A stretch of 55,061 nucleotides of DNA, from positions 1-55,061 of the forward strand of contig JAKSMC010000022.1 of NCBI GenBank assembly GCA_024400835.1, in the 5' to 3' direction. A program made the translations under genes and the position numbers. The DNA comes from Bacteroidales bacterium (GTDB taxonomy: Bacteria > Bacteroidota > Bacteroidia > Bacteroidales > WCHB1-69). Below the pieces are notes generated by a model. That model searched no databases and was not told the DNA's origin. It was given only the letters and a program-made list of their open reading frames with translations. This document shows positions 45,054-53,532 of the stretch, in pieces (the stretch's first letter is position 1; every line of letters begins with the position of its first letter).

Positions 45054-47090
45054 TCACTTCTTCACCACGAATTTGCAGTCGCTGATGCCGGCCTTGGTTT
45101 CTACGTGCGCGATGTAGGTGCCGGCGGACAGGTTGCTGACGTTGAGGGTGCAGCGGGTGTCATCCACGGGTAGGATGCCTACGATGGTACCCTGCATGTC
45201 GGCTATACAGACGGACTTTATCGGGAACGTATCCTCGCTCTCGATGGTGATTTTGTCCGTTGCGGGATTAGGCCACAAACGCACATCGACCTTGACACTA
45301 TGCTCGGCAATGCCCGTGGTGTCTTCCGGCAACGGCTCCGCAAGACTTGGGTCGTGGTAGAGGGCGAAAACGGCACTGGATTGTCCAGAAGGACAATTGG
45401 CAGAGACATTGTTACTGAAATTTACAGAAGAAGTTGCTGTAATGGAAAGAGTTATATAGCCATTCTCATTTATAACGGACCCTATAGACCTAATCATTTC
45501 AATGGTATTGTTGCTTGATATAGTGTCTGCTTTTATAAATGTGCCGTCATTGCGCCATTCTGACAACAGGTAGCCATAGCCAATAGTTTGATACCTTGAC
45601 ATAGCAAAAACCCTATTGTTTACAATTGCTGGTGTCAAACTTGTGGTCGCATTTGCAGAAGGTACAATTCCATGGTTGACATATTCACCAGTGTTTTTGT
45701 CATATTTAACAAAGAAACAAATGTCCGTTATCTCATCTTGAAAGCGTTGTAAAAGGTTGCTCTCATCATCAAAATAAATCATTGCCGCTTCATCGTTGTT
45801 ATAAGCGGCCCCACCTAATACATATACATTCTCATCATAACAATTGTTTCGAAACCAATTTCCAAAAGCAAAGCCATTGTTGGGATTTTGTGTTCCTCTT
45901 GAATATAATTGATTACACCAGATGACATTTCCGCTAATATCATATTTGACAATAAAGCTACACTGTTCAGCCGAAGATATGTCGTTAATCGTTAAATGAT
46001 GAACACTGTCCCACCAAATATGAACAGGATAGTTGTGAAGTTCTCCACCTAATCCATACAAACAATCGGCCAAATTAACATAACCAGTCAAGTACATATT
46101 GTCATCTTCGTCAAAAGATAAGCCTTTGAAATAAGTGTAAAAATATCGATTTATACTATCGCTTGATAAATAAGAAGGGGCAATCCCATCGGTATGATCA
46201 ACTAACATTTTGGCATACAACAATTCTCCTGTTGGAGAAAATTTATATAACATTGCATTATTTATAAAGGATTGGATATTTGAAGAATCGGTGTTCCCTG
46301 GCAAATACAAGTTATATGTCTTGTCGGGGTCATCATCCACGACTATTGTATATGGTCTCTCCTCAACACCTGCATATTGAATTGGAGTAAAGATATAAAA
46401 GTTACCGTCTTCATCTACATGTGCAGGTGTCACTTCTGTCCCCGCAAAAGAGCATAAACTATAATTAAATCGAAGCCAATTGCTACCATTAAAAACCGAT
46501 TCTCTGGAATATGCCTGAAGAAAATGATCCTTTAGAAGATTGCCATCCAGGTCAAACTGTGCAAGGCATGTCCAACGGCTGAACGCCTGAAATGGTGGTT
46601 TTTGTAATTCTTGTGGCAACGCATTGATTTGTGTTCTTGTTATTAGGGTATCCCAATAGTAAAGCCATGAATCTGACTGTTCACCATAAAAGCCGCAATC
46701 GACCGCAACAAACACTTTGTTGTTTCTGACCTCCATCCAACGAGGAGAGGCCGCTTCGTTATCACTTTTCATCTCTTTGTGCCATAACATGTTGCCCAAA
46801 GTGTCAAACTTGGCCAATAATATTGTTCGATCATTTTTGCTTAACACGCTCGGATTCGTTGTAAATTGGAAAGTCAACCCATCGAATATCACATCTCCAC
46901 CCATGGTACCATAGACGTAGATGTTGCCCTCATCGTCAAAGGCGGTATTGGTGATTTTATTATAATAGTCGCCAAAAGAGCCGTCACCGCCGCTCCAGTA
47001 GTGCGCCCACTTCCACTCTCCCTGAGCGGAGGCGGAAATTTGGAGGAGAATTAGGAATAACGTGAAAATAAGGGTAAAGTGCTTTTTCAT
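45054..47090 (-). CDS. T9SS-sorted secreted protein, paralogue B
   Basis: A 678-residue paralogue of 41503-43485 with the same layout: signal peptide (ISASAQ cleavage), GEWKWAHYWSGG opening, blade-like repeats (FDDEGNIYVYGTMGG, FDTLGNMLWHKEMK, VDEDGNFYIFTPIQ, FDEDDNMYLTGYV) and a type A sorting domain (LWPNPATDKITI, IADMQGTIV, LSAGTYIAHV, CKFVVKK). The body has diverged more than the signal peptide region. The two copies flank the AlbA_2 gene on the same strand. Confidence 0.9.
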   Translation of the reverse strand: MKKHFTLIFTLFLILLQISASAQGEWKWAHYWSGGDGSFGDYYNKITNTAFDDEGNIYVYGTMGGDVIFDGLTFQFTTNPSVLSKNDRTILLAKFDTLGNMLWHKEMKSDNEAASPRWMEVRNNKVFVAVDCGFYGEQSDSWLYYWDTLITRTQINALPQELQKPPFQAFSRWTCLAQFDLDGNLLKDHFLQAYSRESVFNGSNWLRFNYSLCSFAGTEVTPAHVDEDGNFYIFTPIQYAGVEERPYTIVVDDDPDKTYNLYLPGNTDSSNIQSFINNAMLYKFSPTGELLYAKMLVDHTDGIAPSYLSSDSINRYFYTYFKGLSFDEDDNMYLTGYVNLADCLYGLGGELHNYPVHIWWDSVHHLTINDISSAEQCSFIVKYDISGNVIWCNQLYSRGTQNPNNGFAFGNWFRNNCYDENVYVLGGAAYNNDEAAMIYFDDESNLLQRFQDEITDICFFVKYDKNTGEYVNHGIVPSANATTSLTPAIVNNRVFAMSRYQTIGYGYLLSEWRNDGTFIKADTISSNNTIEMIRSIGSVINENGYITLSITATSSVNFSNNVSANCPSGQSSAVFALYHDPSLAEPLPEDTTGIAEHSVKVDVRLWPNPATDKITIESEDTFPIKSVCIADMQGTIVGILPVDDTRCTLNVSNLSAGTYIAHVETKAGISDCKFVVKK

Positions 47091-47320
47091 AATATTAAAA
47101 TTTAAAGTTAATAATCAAAGGGTGATACGGCTATATGGCAATGTGTCAATGAGTTCAGTATTTGGAAGGTTATGTGTTAAGTCTTTGCAGTTGCGAGGCA
47201 GATGCCAATGTTCCTTTATTGTAAGGACGTAATGAGTGGGGCATTTTGTTACAACAAAAATGCATTTTTTTGAATATTTATTTTATATAATTGAGAATCG
47301 ATTGGTTACTCTGCTTGCTT

Positions 47321-47353
47321 TTTCCCACGAATTAGCACGAATGGGCACGAATT
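47321..47353. repeat. 33-bp dispersed repeat, left copy
   Basis: Identical to 54841-54873 over 33 bp. It contains three CACGAAT words (CCCACGAATTAGCACGAATG and on). Both copies are followed by a short spacer and an AATTAGAATAATGAGAA word. The pair brackets the plus-strand block 47.5-54.8 kb. Confidence 0.85.
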
Positions 47354-47417
47354 TCCGCCTTCGGCGTGGTTTTCACAAATTAGAATAATGAGAACAATGC
47401 CTGGCTTAGGATGCGCT

Positions 47418-47448
47418 TTTGAGCCGACTTGAAATTTTAGTATTTTTG
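47418..47448 (+). promoter_or_regulatory. Promoter of the TPR-sigma-anti-sigma operon
   Basis: TTTG, 19-nt spacer, TATTTTTG; start codon 17 nt downstream. Confidence 0.8.
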
Positions 47449-47465
47449 CGCTTCAATTTGTTTTT

Positions 47466-49568
47466 ATGAGAAAAATATCCTTTATTTGTTTATTTCTGTT
47501 TGTCTTTTTTGTCGCAAGCGGACAAATGACGCAAAAAGGTGTCATTAAAGAGTATCTCACGCGCGGGAAGCCGATTGCAGGAGTAGGCATTTCCATCCCA
47601 AGTGCCAGCGATTACCAACCCGTCGTTTCAAATGCCGATGGCACTTTCCAGTTGCACTTCAGCCGCCACCTTCCTGGCGATATTATTTATAATGTGCGGA
47701 TTACCAAAGACGATTACGAAATCGTCAACATCTATGATTTCAAAGACGGCTGGACTTTGAGCTCACAAGACACGATGACCATCATTGTGGCACACCGCGG
47801 TGTGATTACCGAAAGACGATCACACTATTACAACATAATGGACAAATACACAGAAGAAGCATATAAAAGGAAGATTCAAAAATTGGAAGATGATCTTGCC
47901 AACCAGGCCATCAATGCGGAAGAGTATCGACAGAAAATGCTGACAGCTGAAGAAGAGCTCAAACGAGCCTATGAAAAGATTGATGCTTACGCAGACCTTT
48001 TCGCCCGTACAAGCGATGAAGTATTGGACAGCACCAGCAGGATGGCCATCCGCTATCTTGAAGAAGGGCACATTGACCAAGCCATCCGCCTATTTGAGGA
48101 TTTGGACCTGATCAATCAATTGGACAAAAAAGTAGCATTGCGCAACGAATCCGAGAATGCGATACAGCAAATCATCCCTAAGCTGCGAGAAGAAATCGCC
48201 TACCGCAATTTGGCCGGAGGCAAGGACAACATCCTCAAAATAGAGGCGATTCTGAACAGCATTCTGTCCTCCAATCCGGAAAAGTTCCAATATCAGAAAG
48301 ACTACTTCCAATTTTTAGTTGAACAAAACAAATTGGAAAAGGCAAACGCACTTGGAGAAAAAACACTCAGAACAGCGCAAACGCCTTTGGAAAAAGCGAC
48401 GATATGGCACGACTTGGCCGTGATTCAGTACCGGCAGAGCCATTATTCCCTTGCAGAAAGCAAGCTCCGACAGGCGCAGGCGGAGGCCACCAAATTAAAG
48501 GATATCGACTCCGTCGCCTACATGCAGATCCAATCTGACATTCTCAGCACCCTGGCCAACGTGTACATTGATGCCCAGCAGTATGGCAATGCGCAGGAAT
48601 GTCTCAACGAATGCAACACAATCAGAGAGAGGCTTATCAAGCTTGACGATAGCGAGTTGATCAGGTACGCCACACATCTCTCCAACACATCCGAGCTGTA
48701 CCGCAGCATCAGTGTTCTCGACCACGACAGCACCAATATCCAACAAGCATTGACTTACAACCTAAAGGCCATATCGATTTTAGAATCCATATCTGACTCG
48801 ATCAACCCTGACATAACATTTCATCTCACTATCAAATACAACAATCGTGGATCCATTTTTCTCGAAGCCAAGAATTTGGATTCCGCCCTTTACTATTTGG
48901 GGAAAGCCGACACTCTGTGGAGCGTCCTCCATTCCAAGAATCCAAACAAACACACACTCAGTTGGTGTAACACATTAGCCAATCTGGCTCTCGCACACAG
49001 CCGTCTCGGGCAATTCGAGCAGGCTCATTCCACATACCACAAAGCCTTCGAACTTTGTCAATCATCCATTTCCAAACATTCGCTAAGACCCATATTAGTC
49101 TCTCTGTTTACCAGCGAAGGAGTGCTTCTTCGTAAAGAAAAACGATATGAGGAAGCTAAGCAGAACTACCTCGCCGCATTAGATTTGCAAAAAGACTTGG
49201 ATAAGGATGAATGCAGGAAATTCTCTCAATCGATGGTTTTTATTTACAACAATTTGGCCACTTCGAGTTTCTTTGCCAAACAAATAGACTCTGCCGTCAC
49301 CTTTTACAAACTTGAAAAGGATCAAATAGAAGGACTTCGTCGAGAAGACCCCAAAAATTGGGACTACAGTTTTGCAGAATGCATCTATTACATCGCCTAT
49401 TGCTACTATAATCTTCAAGATGCGAAACACGGAATTCCAGAATATCGGAAAGCACGCAAGCTCTTCGTCCAATATAACAAGGAACAACCTGGCAGATACG
49501 ACGCAATTCTTGCAGACATTGACAAAGAGATGCACGAACTCAAAACTCATCGCAAACAGGCACAATAA
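47466..49568 (+). CDS. Exported TPR protein with N-terminal carboxypeptidase-regulatory-like domain
   Basis: A 700-residue protein. Signal peptide 1-19 (SFICLFLFVFFVASGQ). Residues ~24-110 form a CarboxypepD_reg-like beta-sandwich (GKPIAGVGISIPSASDYQPV, VSNADGTFQLHFS). A coiled-coil-like helix follows at ~125-170 (KRKIQKLEDDLANQAINAEE). From ~190 to 690 there are many TPR units (AIRYLEEGHIDQAIRLFEDL; LALAHSRLGQFEQAHSTYHK; YYLGKADTLW). It probably acts in the periplasm as a protein-binding scaffold. Its stop overlaps the sigma-factor start (TAATG), so the genes are coupled; it may take part in signalling to the sigma system. Confidence 0.87.
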   Translation: MRKISFICLFLFVFFVASGQMTQKGVIKEYLTRGKPIAGVGISIPSASDYQPVVSNADGTFQLHFSRHLPGDIIYNVRITKDDYEIVNIYDFKDGWTLSSQDTMTIIVAHRGVITERRSHYYNIMDKYTEEAYKRKIQKLEDDLANQAINAEEYRQKMLTAEEELKRAYEKIDAYADLFARTSDEVLDSTSRMAIRYLEEGHIDQAIRLFEDLDLINQLDKKVALRNESENAIQQIIPKLREEIAYRNLAGGKDNILKIEAILNSILSSNPEKFQYQKDYFQFLVEQNKLEKANALGEKTLRTAQTPLEKATIWHDLAVIQYRQSHYSLAESKLRQAQAEATKLKDIDSVAYMQIQSDILSTLANVYIDAQQYGNAQECLNECNTIRERLIKLDDSELIRYATHLSNTSELYRSISVLDHDSTNIQQALTYNLKAISILESISDSINPDITFHLTIKYNNRGSIFLEAKNLDSALYYLGKADTLWSVLHSKNPNKHTLSWCNTLANLALAHSRLGQFEQAHSTYHKAFELCQSSISKHSLRPILVSLFTSEGVLLRKEKRYEEAKQNYLAALDLQKDLDKDECRKFSQSMVFIYNNLATSSFFAKQIDSAVTFYKLEKDQIEGLRREDPKNWDYSFAECIYYIAYCYYNLQDAKHGIPEYRKARKLFVQYNKEQPGRYDAILADIDKEMHELKTHRKQAQ

Positions 49569-50152
49569 TGCTCAACGACAAAACATTGGAACTCTTCTCG
49601 CAGCTCTCCGAACGGGAGCTGATATATCGGGTCGCCCAACAGGACCCTAATGCCGTTGAATTTTTCTTTTTACACAAATATCGAGACATTTTCGACAGAC
49701 ATGCCGCTAACATCTTCAAGAATCAAATCGAGACTTCCGAACTCATCAACGAATTCTATATTTATCTTCAAAAAGACAATTGGTCGAAATTGAACTCTTT
49801 CGAGGGCAAATCGAAATTATCCACCTGGCTGACGGTGGTCGCATCCCGCTTTTTCATCAAGAAGAAAGAAGGGATGACTTTTCTAAACGAAAAAATCGCA
49901 TTGCACATTGACGACTTCATAGGCACTCTCGTAGTGGATTCGTCGAAAACCTTCACCCAGTTCGAAGTCTATGATGCCGTCAACAAGATTCAAAACCCCA
50001 AATACAGGTACACGCTACTGGCGGAATTGCAAGGTTTCGACACAAACGAAATCGCACAAAAATTGGGAACGAGTGTAGGCAACATCTACAACTATAGGAA
50101 AAGAGGGAAAATTGCTTTAGTAGAACTTTTAAACGAGAGGAAAAATGGCTGA
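49568..50152 (+). CDS. Sigma-70 family (ECF-like) RNA polymerase sigma factor
   Basis: A 194-residue sigma factor. The region-2 equivalent is FFFLHKYRDIFDRHAANIFK through LSTWLTVVASRFFIKKKEG (DNA melting/-10 recognition). Region 4 is the C-terminal helix-turn-helix (GFDTNEIAQKLGTSVGNIYN, then YRKRGKIALVEL). The family assignment is clear; the subtype is one of the diverged Bacteroidota ECF groups. The gene overlaps the TPR gene by 1 nt and the next gene by 8 nt, so all three are coupled. It probably drives its own operon or other cell-surface genes once released by the membrane protein encoded next. Confidence 0.9.
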   Translation: MLNDKTLELFSQLSERELIYRVAQQDPNAVEFFFLHKYRDIFDRHAANIFKNQIETSELINEFYIYLQKDNWSKLNSFEGKSKLSTWLTVVASRFFIKKKEGMTFLNEKIALHIDDFIGTLVVDSSKTFTQFEVYDAVNKIQNPKYRYTLLAELQGFDTNEIAQKLGTSVGNIYNYRKRGKIALVELLNERKNG

Positions 50153-51653
50153 GACATACAATATTTCCGATGAAATGATTGCGAAATACCTGGAAGGTAA
50201 CGCAACGGAATCAGAACGTGAAATGATACGTGCATATATCGAAACACATCCTGACGAGATGGCCTGGCTCTGCGTGGCAGCTCAAGAAGTCGCCTATCAA
50301 GAGCAATTGCAAGATGGGAAATCTGGTGTGTACCACAAGTCGTTAATGAACAAGGAGCAGATAGACGATGACCTACGATATTCCATTGCGGGACACGGGA
50401 AGATGAGTTTCGCCGCTCAAGATGATGACGACAATTCCTGCGCCATCAAAGCCCAACAACTCATCCTCGGCGATTACGGAATTTTCGTCTCCACCTCGGA
50501 ACTCACGAGAGTGGCCCAACAAAACGGATGGTATATCGAGCAAAAAGGAAGTCCTTTTGATTTCATTGGCGAGCTGCTCAATTTTTACAACATACCTGCC
50601 GTTCAAATGCGAAACGCCAATGTCTATCACCTGATGCACGAATTGAGCCAGGGGCATAAAATCATCGTCGGCGTGGACCACCAGGATTTGAGGCAAAACA
50701 GACAGTGGCAGGAGTTCGACGACAAGATGTTCGGCAAGGAGGCCAATCATGTACTGTTAGTGGCCGGCATCCAAACAAACGCTGACGGAACTGCACAAAT
50801 CACCATTTCCGATCCCTCCGAACCTGACAATCCCAAAGTCATCAGTATGCAGCAGTTCCTATCCGCCTGGGAGGATTCAGGCTATTTTATGGTTGCCACC
50901 ACGCAACCGGCACCCTTGGAGCATAATCCGAGCATGCAGTACTTTGACTATGAGCAAGGGCATTTGCAGCATTTTGCGAATGTAGCATACTCGGAAATTG
51001 TTAAGCGCCTCGCCCAAGATGGCTATTTGAACAAAAACGACCGTAAAAAATACCGACGTGTCATCTTTATCTGCATAATCTCCGCCATCTTTATTGCCTG
51101 TTTGGGAATATCTTGTCTGCTCTTCTTTTCCCCCTTCAATATGAGTGTCAACCTCAACGAAGATCCCGATTACCAGATTCCTGAACTTCCTTTGCATACT
51201 GGAACGCTCAGCATCACATACGGCAATTCCAACACAATGAATTTTGAAGTCTCAAAAAATCAAAATCATTTTGTTGTGCCCGACATTCCACACAAGTTCA
51301 AAGAACAAAAAGCGCACCTGCATTTCGAGGCGGCCGGATTCGTCCCTATCGACACCTTCGTCTCAATAGGCAAATCCATTGACATCCGTTATCGTCACGA
51401 CAACCGGCTCTCCAAGATTTTCGGCTTCGTCATTGACAGCCGCGACGGCCGATGTCTCGACAACGTCACCATCAAAGTGCAGAATCTGACAGCCACAACT
51501 GACAAATCCGGGCGGTTCCTTATCGAGATACCATTTTCTCAGCAAAAGCCAGAGCAACAGGCAAGCGCCTATAAAGATGGTTATACTTTATGGCTTGGCA
51601 CCTACGAGCCTTCGGAAACCGAACCTTGGCAAATTGTATTGGAGCCCAAGTAA
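50145..51653 (+). CDS. Anti-sigma-like membrane protein with C39-like peptidase domain
   Basis: A 502-residue fusion. Residues 1-45 (ISDEMIAKYLEGNATESERE) look like the short N-terminal anti-sigma helix motif. Residues ~95-255 resemble a C39/papain-like fold: Cys99 in NSCAIKAQQLIL, His202 in ANHVLLVAGI and Asp223 in TISDPSEPD form the likely catalytic triad. A single membrane helix is at ~306-328. The C-terminal part (340-502) is outside the cytoplasm and ends in a CarboxypepD_reg-like domain (IFGFVIDSRDGRCLDNVTIK). The peptidase-like domain would therefore sit in the cytoplasm, next to the sigma factor. It overlaps the sigma gene by 8 nt. I infer a sigma-restraining role from this linkage; peptidase activity is unproven. 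Confidence 0.78.
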   Translation: MAETYNISDEMIAKYLEGNATESEREMIRAYIETHPDEMAWLCVAAQEVAYQEQLQDGKSGVYHKSLMNKEQIDDDLRYSIAGHGKMSFAAQDDDDNSCAIKAQQLILGDYGIFVSTSELTRVAQQNGWYIEQKGSPFDFIGELLNFYNIPAVQMRNANVYHLMHELSQGHKIIVGVDHQDLRQNRQWQEFDDKMFGKEANHVLLVAGIQTNADGTAQITISDPSEPDNPKVISMQQFLSAWEDSGYFMVATTQPAPLEHNPSMQYFDYEQGHLQHFANVAYSEIVKRLAQDGYLNKNDRKKYRRVIFICIISAIFIACLGISCLLFFSPFNMSVNLNEDPDYQIPELPLHTGTLSITYGNSNTMNFEVSKNQNHFVVPDIPHKFKEQKAHLHFEAAGFVPIDTFVSIGKSIDIRYRHDNRLSKIFGFVIDSRDGRCLDNVTIKVQNLTATTDKSGRFLIEIPFSQQKPEQQASAYKDGYTLWLGTYEPSETEPWQIVLEPK

Positions 51654-51717
51654 TCTGATGTGACAAATCATCACACTTTCTATCCGCATTTTCACAAAAC
51701 GCTGCAAACTAAATATT

Positions 51718-51725
51718 TACTTTTG
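51718..51725 (+). promoter_or_regulatory. -7 box upstream of the first lipoprotein gene
   Basis: TACTTTTG (TAnnTTTG), about 100 nt before the ATG at 51826. No clear TTTG at -33. Confidence 0.45.
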
Positions 51726-51825
51726 TGGCGCTTTTTTATTCAATATTCTACGTCACATTTGATTGTTATAGATATCATCTCTTGTTACGCAAAAAGTCCA
51801 AAACCATTAATTAAATTTTATTATT

Positions 51826-52263
51826 ATGAAAAAATTTTTTATTGCTTTATCCATCATTTGCATTAGTCTGACAACCTTCACATCCTGCGGCGATAATGGC
51901 GGAGGTTCCATTTCATCCGGTTATGCACCTGCATCCATTCCTTCTGGCCAGACCTTGAGCGGTGCCAGTGAGTATTTTAATTTTGGAGCGGGTACTATAT
52001 CCTTATCATCTTTAGCACGAGCTACTGGATATGACAGTTTTGTTGGGACACCGACTGTGAACTACAAAAGAACTTCTGGCAACAGTGCCACGCTCAAATG
52101 GTCGGCCACCATCCATAACAAAGGAATGCTCGGCGTAATAGAGCCCGGTACGGAAACCATGACAGGAAATGTCACACTATACTTTATTTCTCCAAACGAA
52201 GGTTACGCCTCTGGCACCGAAAACGGGAGAAATGTCTCTAACAGATCCTTCACACTTCTCTAA
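51826..52263 (+). CDS. Small lipoprotein, unknown function
   Basis: A 145-residue protein with a lipoprotein signal (LSIICISLTTFTSCGDNGGG; lipidated Cys about 22). The mature part is Ser/Thr/Gly-rich and strand-forming, with a NGRNVSNRSFTLL end. No family recognised. It may be membrane-anchored on the outer or inner membrane. After the stop, a different frame (to ~52360) reads LYQVIAYSYTYHDHYYDVIA, which could be a frameshifted C-terminus or chance. Confidence 0.72.
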   Translation: MKKFFIALSIICISLTTFTSCGDNGGGSISSGYAPASIPSGQTLSGASEYFNFGAGTISLSSLARATGYDSFVGTPTVNYKRTSGNSATLKWSATIHNKGMLGVIEPGTETMTGNVTLYFISPNEGYASGTENGRNVSNRSFTLL

Positions 52264-52429
52264 GCTACAACTTTATCAGGTCATTGCGTATTCCTATACC
52301 TATCATGACCACTATTACGATGTAATAGCTGAATTCTATTGCAGGTTCACGATCAATTAAAGTTATTCCAAATTATCACCCATCGTTCGGTTGTTTTTTT
52401 GAAAAAAATTTTGGGTTATGACTAAAAAG

Positions 52430-52468
52430 GTACAAAAATGTACTCTAAATAAGGGCACAAAAAGTACA
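52430..52468 (+). promoter_or_regulatory. Possible operator repeats before the XRE-type gene
   Basis: GTACAAAAATGTAC (palindromic, 52430-52443) and the related GCACAAAAAGTACA (52455-52468), 25 nt apart, lie just before the likely start codon at 52472. Confidence 0.4.
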
Positions 52469-52471
52469 CAT

Positions 52472-52789
52472 ATGACGAAAATTCACATGGGACAACTCAT
52501 CAAACAGGTGTTTGATGAAAGAGGTTACAGCACTGCGGAATTGGCCGCCTTGATACACTGCGACCGCACAAATATTTATCGAATTTTCAACCGTTCGAGC
52601 ATTGATTCCGAATTGTTGGACAGAATCTCTAAAGCTTTGTCGTATGATTTCATGCAAGCTTACTCTACCAACAATTCAGCAAAGCCAAAGATTAAGACAA
52701 GTTTCACAATTGAAATTGACGGTTCCAATGTCATCATTTCGGCACCTTCGGATGTAAACATTGTAGTCAAAAAGCGGACTCAAGAATAA
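52472..52789 (+). CDS. XRE-type helix-turn-helix protein
   Basis: A 105-residue protein. The N-terminal ~65 residues are an XRE-like helix-turn-helix (GQLIKQVFDERGYSTAELAA, LIHCDRTNIYRIFNRSSIDS). The C-terminal ~40 residues form a small strand-rich tail (TSFTIEIDGSNVIISAPSDV). This is a common small regulator in Bacteroidales. The ATG at 52472 (MTKIHMGQLI) fits the family. An in-frame ATG at 52418 would add 18 residues encoded by the operator-like repeats. Its targets may be the flanking lipoprotein and OmpA genes, but this is only proximity. Confidence 0.82.
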   Translation: MTKIHMGQLIKQVFDERGYSTAELAALIHCDRTNIYRIFNRSSIDSELLDRISKALSYDFMQAYSTNNSAKPKIKTSFTIEIDGSNVIISAPSDVNIVVKKRTQE

Positions 52790-52846
52790 AGCTTGAATAA
52801 CAGTGTTTTAACTATCAACTTCACAGACAAATAAAAAAACAAAAAA

Positions 52847-53521
52847 ATGAAAATAAAGCTGATATTATCATTTTGCATAGCATCCATCACATTGGCAGGA
52901 TGTTTGAAAGAAGGCTCCGAAACCATCGCATTGCCATTTGGCAGGGTTCCCGACACCGTTATTCCTGATGAAATCAGGGACCAGTTGGAACAGCATCTGC
53001 CCATATACGAAGGCATAACTCCTCCAAATATTTCCGGGAAATATCTAGTTCAACCCGACCAATTGGTATATTCGTCTGACGGACAGTTTTCTGTTGGACA
53101 CGTTTTCGCTCCGCTGTATCTTTCCTTTGAGAACCAAACTGCAAGTGGTATGGCCACCTATACAGAAAGGAACGGCAGTTCCACCGCCGAATCATCTGAA
53201 GTATATGTCGTAGGAACAGGCAATAACTTCACTGCATATTTTATGACGCACAGCACTACTTACGATGACGATGGCAACATTGAAGCAACTTGCATCATGT
53301 CAAATATCTTATCTGGAACAATCACCAACAATGGCATCAGCAACTATCGTTTGGCATTTGTGATGTTGGAAAAGAATGACCCACACAATACTCTAATGGA
53401 TGTAAATGAGTATCGCGTATTTGAAGACGGAGATGGTTTGGCCGTAAAGTATAATTGGTACAAGTCTGAAAAAATCGACGACAATCTTCCTGCACGTTTC
53501 ATCAAAAAGTCGAACAATTAA
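52847..53521 (+). CDS. Lipoprotein, unknown function
   Basis: A 224-residue lipoprotein with a clear lipobox (SITLAGCLKEG; Cys about 19). The mature part holds strand-rich sequence (YLSFENQTASGMATYTERNG) and a charged C-terminus. No family recognised. The OmpA-family gene starts 11 nt after its stop, which suggests a two-gene operon and a joint role at the outer membrane. Confidence 0.8.
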   Translation: MKIKLILSFCIASITLAGCLKEGSETIALPFGRVPDTVIPDEIRDQLEQHLPIYEGITPPNISGKYLVQPDQLVYSSDGQFSVGHVFAPLYLSFENQTASGMATYTERNGSSTAESSEVYVVGTGNNFTAYFMTHSTTYDDDGNIEATCIMSNILSGTITNNGISNYRLAFVMLEKNDPHNTLMDVNEYRVFEDGDGLAVKYNWYKSEKIDDNLPARFIKKSNN

Positions 53522-53532
53522 ATCTTATCCTT

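Larger units (their letters stand above)
47091..47465. other. Divergent intergenic region with dispersed repeat and TPR-gene promoter
   Basis: No gene. It contains a TTTCCCACGAATTAGCACGA-type repeat (47321-47353) and, near its right end, the TPR-gene promoter: TTTG (47418-47421), 19 nt, TATTTTTG (47441-47448). Confidence 0.6.

Noticed and set aside
52169..52360. 63-codon open frame after the first lipoprotein
   Set aside because: Overlaps the lipoprotein in another frame; could be its frameshifted tail but there is no independent support.
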